Shown: positions 21,759 through 23,209 of the stretch, one piece after another
How the letters are laid out: each line of letters opens with the position of its first letter
Position numbering within the stretch: position 1 is the stretch's first letter
Origin: Granulicella sp.
GTDB taxonomy: Bacteria > Acidobacteriota > Terriglobia > Terriglobales > Acidobacteriaceae
Assembly (NCBI GenBank): GCA_003133205.1
Contig: PKWK01000309.1
Location: forward strand, 1-23,209
Reading direction: 5' to 3'
DNA length: 23,209 nt
The notes under the pieces: generated by a model
What the model was told of the DNA's origin: nothing
The model's database searches: none
What the model saw: the letters and a program-made list of their open reading frames with translations, nothing else
Program-made: the position numbers and the translations under genes

Positions 21759-23209
21759 CTAGTCGATGTTGATCGGCACCACGAACGTCCGAGTCGCCGC
21801 TGGTTGTGAACCGCCATTGCCCAAGTAGGTAGCTGTTACCGTTACAGTTTGCGGCCCGGTGGGAATCGGGGTGTAGAAGGCCACATGGTTGCCACCGCAT
21901 CCGCTCATTCCAGCGCTAACCGCGGAGATGACCATCAGCATCCACAACGCCTTGCTCAACCTGCGCCGGCGACGCACGCAGAACGCGAGGAAGCCAAACG
22001 GCAGGAACGCAAGCATCGTCTTGGAAGCGGACGTCCGAAGCTGACTGGTGAACTTGAAGCCGAGCGGAAGGGTCGCCGGTGTCTGGACAGCGAGGACCGT
22101 TGCTGCAGCGTTTCCAGTGTTCGTGCAGGCCGTCGTCGATGTCGCCGCAAAGCATACTGTTTGCGGTGTCATGAAGCAACTGACGTAGGCCGGATTCTGA
22201 GTCTGACAGGTGAGAGTCACCTGCCCAACAAACCCGTTAACCTTGTTCACGAAGAGAACCGCAGACTCTGGGAATGCGGTCGACTGGTTAGAAGCCACAG
22301 GCAGACCGTTCCCGCTCGGGACAGTCCCTGGATTGATGGCGATCGGACCCGTTGGGGAAGTTAAGGTGAAGTCAGGATTGTCGACGATCAGACAGTTGAC
22401 AGTGATCGCCGACGGTATGCAAGCGGCGGCAGTAGCATTCGGGACGAGTTGACCCGTCTGGAAGTTACTGTCTCCGCTGTACGAGAAGCTATATTGGTGA
22501 ATCCCCGGCGTCGTGATGCCGTTTGGAAACGCGCTACTGACGGCTGGTGCGAAAGGACTTACGGTGCCAAATGCTGCCACCAGCGGCACCACGATTGTGG
22601 CAGGCGCCACCGTCGTTCCGTACCCTGTCGAAGTGATCGGGGTGAAGACATCTGAGACGGTCACCGATCCCGAGGGAGTTCCCTTGCCGGCAGAAACGGC
22701 TGTACTGACCGAGATTTGGTAGATGGCCGTAGCAACGCCAGCCGTTGTGTTGAGAACAGACGTCTGGGCCGCCGTTATGCTGATGCTCACCGGGGCCTGC
22801 GTGATAGTCAGCGTGGATGGTGGAGCCGTCACAGTGTAGTTGCCGGCTTTGGGCCCGGTCACCGTCGGAGTTACCTTGTAGGTGCCCACATTCAGGATCG
22901 AAGACGAAGGCGGCGTAAAGGTTGCGCTGAAGGTGTCCCCGTTCACTGCTCCCGTCGGCACCACACCTGCGCCGTAGCTGAGGTCGGCAGCTCCGTATTG
23001 GGAGGTAAAGTTGGGAATCGTGTACGTCAGGAGAGCCGGGTTTTCAGTCACGCAGGCCGGAGCTCCGCCCGCAGTGAGCGCTGGCGGGAAGCCATAGGTC
23101 AGGAAACTTCCGCCCGAGAAGACGACCGTCACGGGATAGCAAGTGTTGATCGGTGTCGTCGCAGAGGCCGCACTGGTGAACTTGTAAGTCACTAGGAACT
23201 TGTTGAAAT
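21759..23209 (-). CDS. Large Ig-like/MBG-domain surface protein, C-terminal part; 5' partial
   Basis: The frame is open from the window edge to TAG at 21759-21761, so at least 480 residues are visible and the start lies outside. The visible order is as follows. Part of one Ig-like or MBG repeat is followed by an MBG repeat (LTYTIPNFTSQYGAADLSYG through NVGTYKVTPTV, then GNYTV and TLTITQAP). A bacterial Ig-like domain comes next (GTPSGSVTVSDV through HQYSFSYSGDSNFQ), then a Cys-bearing beta domain. The C-terminal module has one hydrophobic segment (MLAFLPFGFLAFCV), RRRRR and a second hydrophobic segment ending SGCGGN. About 45 beta-rich residues (TVTVTATYLGNGG) close the protein. Such proteins are common in Acidobacteriota as large exported, possibly adhesive proteins. 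No enzyme motif is seen. It ends facing the decayed molybdoenzyme. Confidence 0.85.
   Translation of the reverse strand, partial: FNKFLVTYKFTSAASATTPINTCYPVTVVFSGGSFLTYGFPPALTAGGAPACVTENPALLTYTIPNFTSQYGAADLSYGAGVVPTGAVNGDTFSATFTPPSSSILNVGTYKVTPTVTGPKAGNYTVTAPPSTLTITQAPVSISITAAQTSVLNTTAGVATAIYQISVSTAVSAGKGTPSGSVTVSDVFTPITSTGYGTTVAPATIVVPLVAAFGTVSPFAPAVSSAFPNGITTPGIHQYSFSYSGDSNFQTGQLVPNATAAACIPSAITVNCLIVDNPDFTLTSPTGPIAINPGTVPSGNGLPVASNQSTAFPESAVLFVNKVNGFVGQVTLTCQTQNPAYVSCFMTPQTVCFAATSTTACTNTGNAAATVLAVQTPATLPLGFKFTSQLRTSASKTMLAFLPFGFLAFCVRRRRRLSKALWMLMVISAVSAGMSGCGGNHVAFYTPIPTGPQTVTVTATYLGNGGSQPAATRTFVVPINID

Noticed and set aside
1..23209. CRISPR arrays, tRNA or rRNA genes, insertion sequences
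   Set aside because: No regularly spaced repeats, cloverleaf or transposase-like frames were seen on either strand by eye.

Overview
The window comes from a GC-rich bacterial chromosome. The Ig-like/MBG surface protein with an Arg-rich C-terminal hairpin, the tandem secreted proteins, the envelope-modification operon and the periplasmic-type molybdoenzyme remnants suggest an Acidobacteriota member (Terriglobia-like). This is inference from gene content; no rRNA, tRNA, CRISPR array or intact insertion sequence was seen.

Region 1 (1-2200): the 3' end of coaBC (coenzyme A synthesis) converges on and overlaps a Tat-exported sulfatase of the iduronate-2-sulfatase type. Directly upstream of the sulfatase lies a 20-codon relic of the C-terminus of a formylglycine-generating enzyme, the enzyme class that activates such sulfatases. 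A full FGE-sulfatase pair probably once existed here.

Region 2 (2201-8247, minus strand): a tightly packed probable operon. In transcription order it encodes two tandem paralogous secreted proteins, a secreted caspase-fold protease with an apparent His232/Cys292 dyad, a membrane CHASE2 sensor-domain protein lacking any output domain, and a small secreted Pro/Cys protein. The caspase and CHASE2 genes overlap by ATGA, and so do CHASE2 and the upstream alternative start of the last gene. I regard this as the best candidate for an undescribed envelope system. Its function cannot be read from the sequence.

Region 3 (8248-12317): an intergenic region rich in small repeats, a DUF2237 gene, a type II NADH dehydrogenase gene followed by a DUF4337 membrane protein gene, and a secreted beta-rich, probably outer-membrane protein gene with a clear intrinsic terminator.

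Region 4 (12553-17911, plus strand): three overlapping genes encode a small DPGTG membrane protein, a kinase-like/methyltransferase fusion and a membrane-anchored alkaline-phosphatase-superfamily enzyme. A hairpin that buries the first ribosome binding site precedes them. They look like a surface-glycan or lipid modification module. dinG, encoding an iron-sulfur helicase, follows.

Region 5 (17932-23209): an alpha/beta hydrolase gene, two decaying genes for a xanthine-dehydrogenase-family molybdoenzyme (FAD and molybdopterin subunits, with deletions and a frameshift), a hairpin, and the C-terminal part of a large Ig-like surface protein that runs off the window edge.
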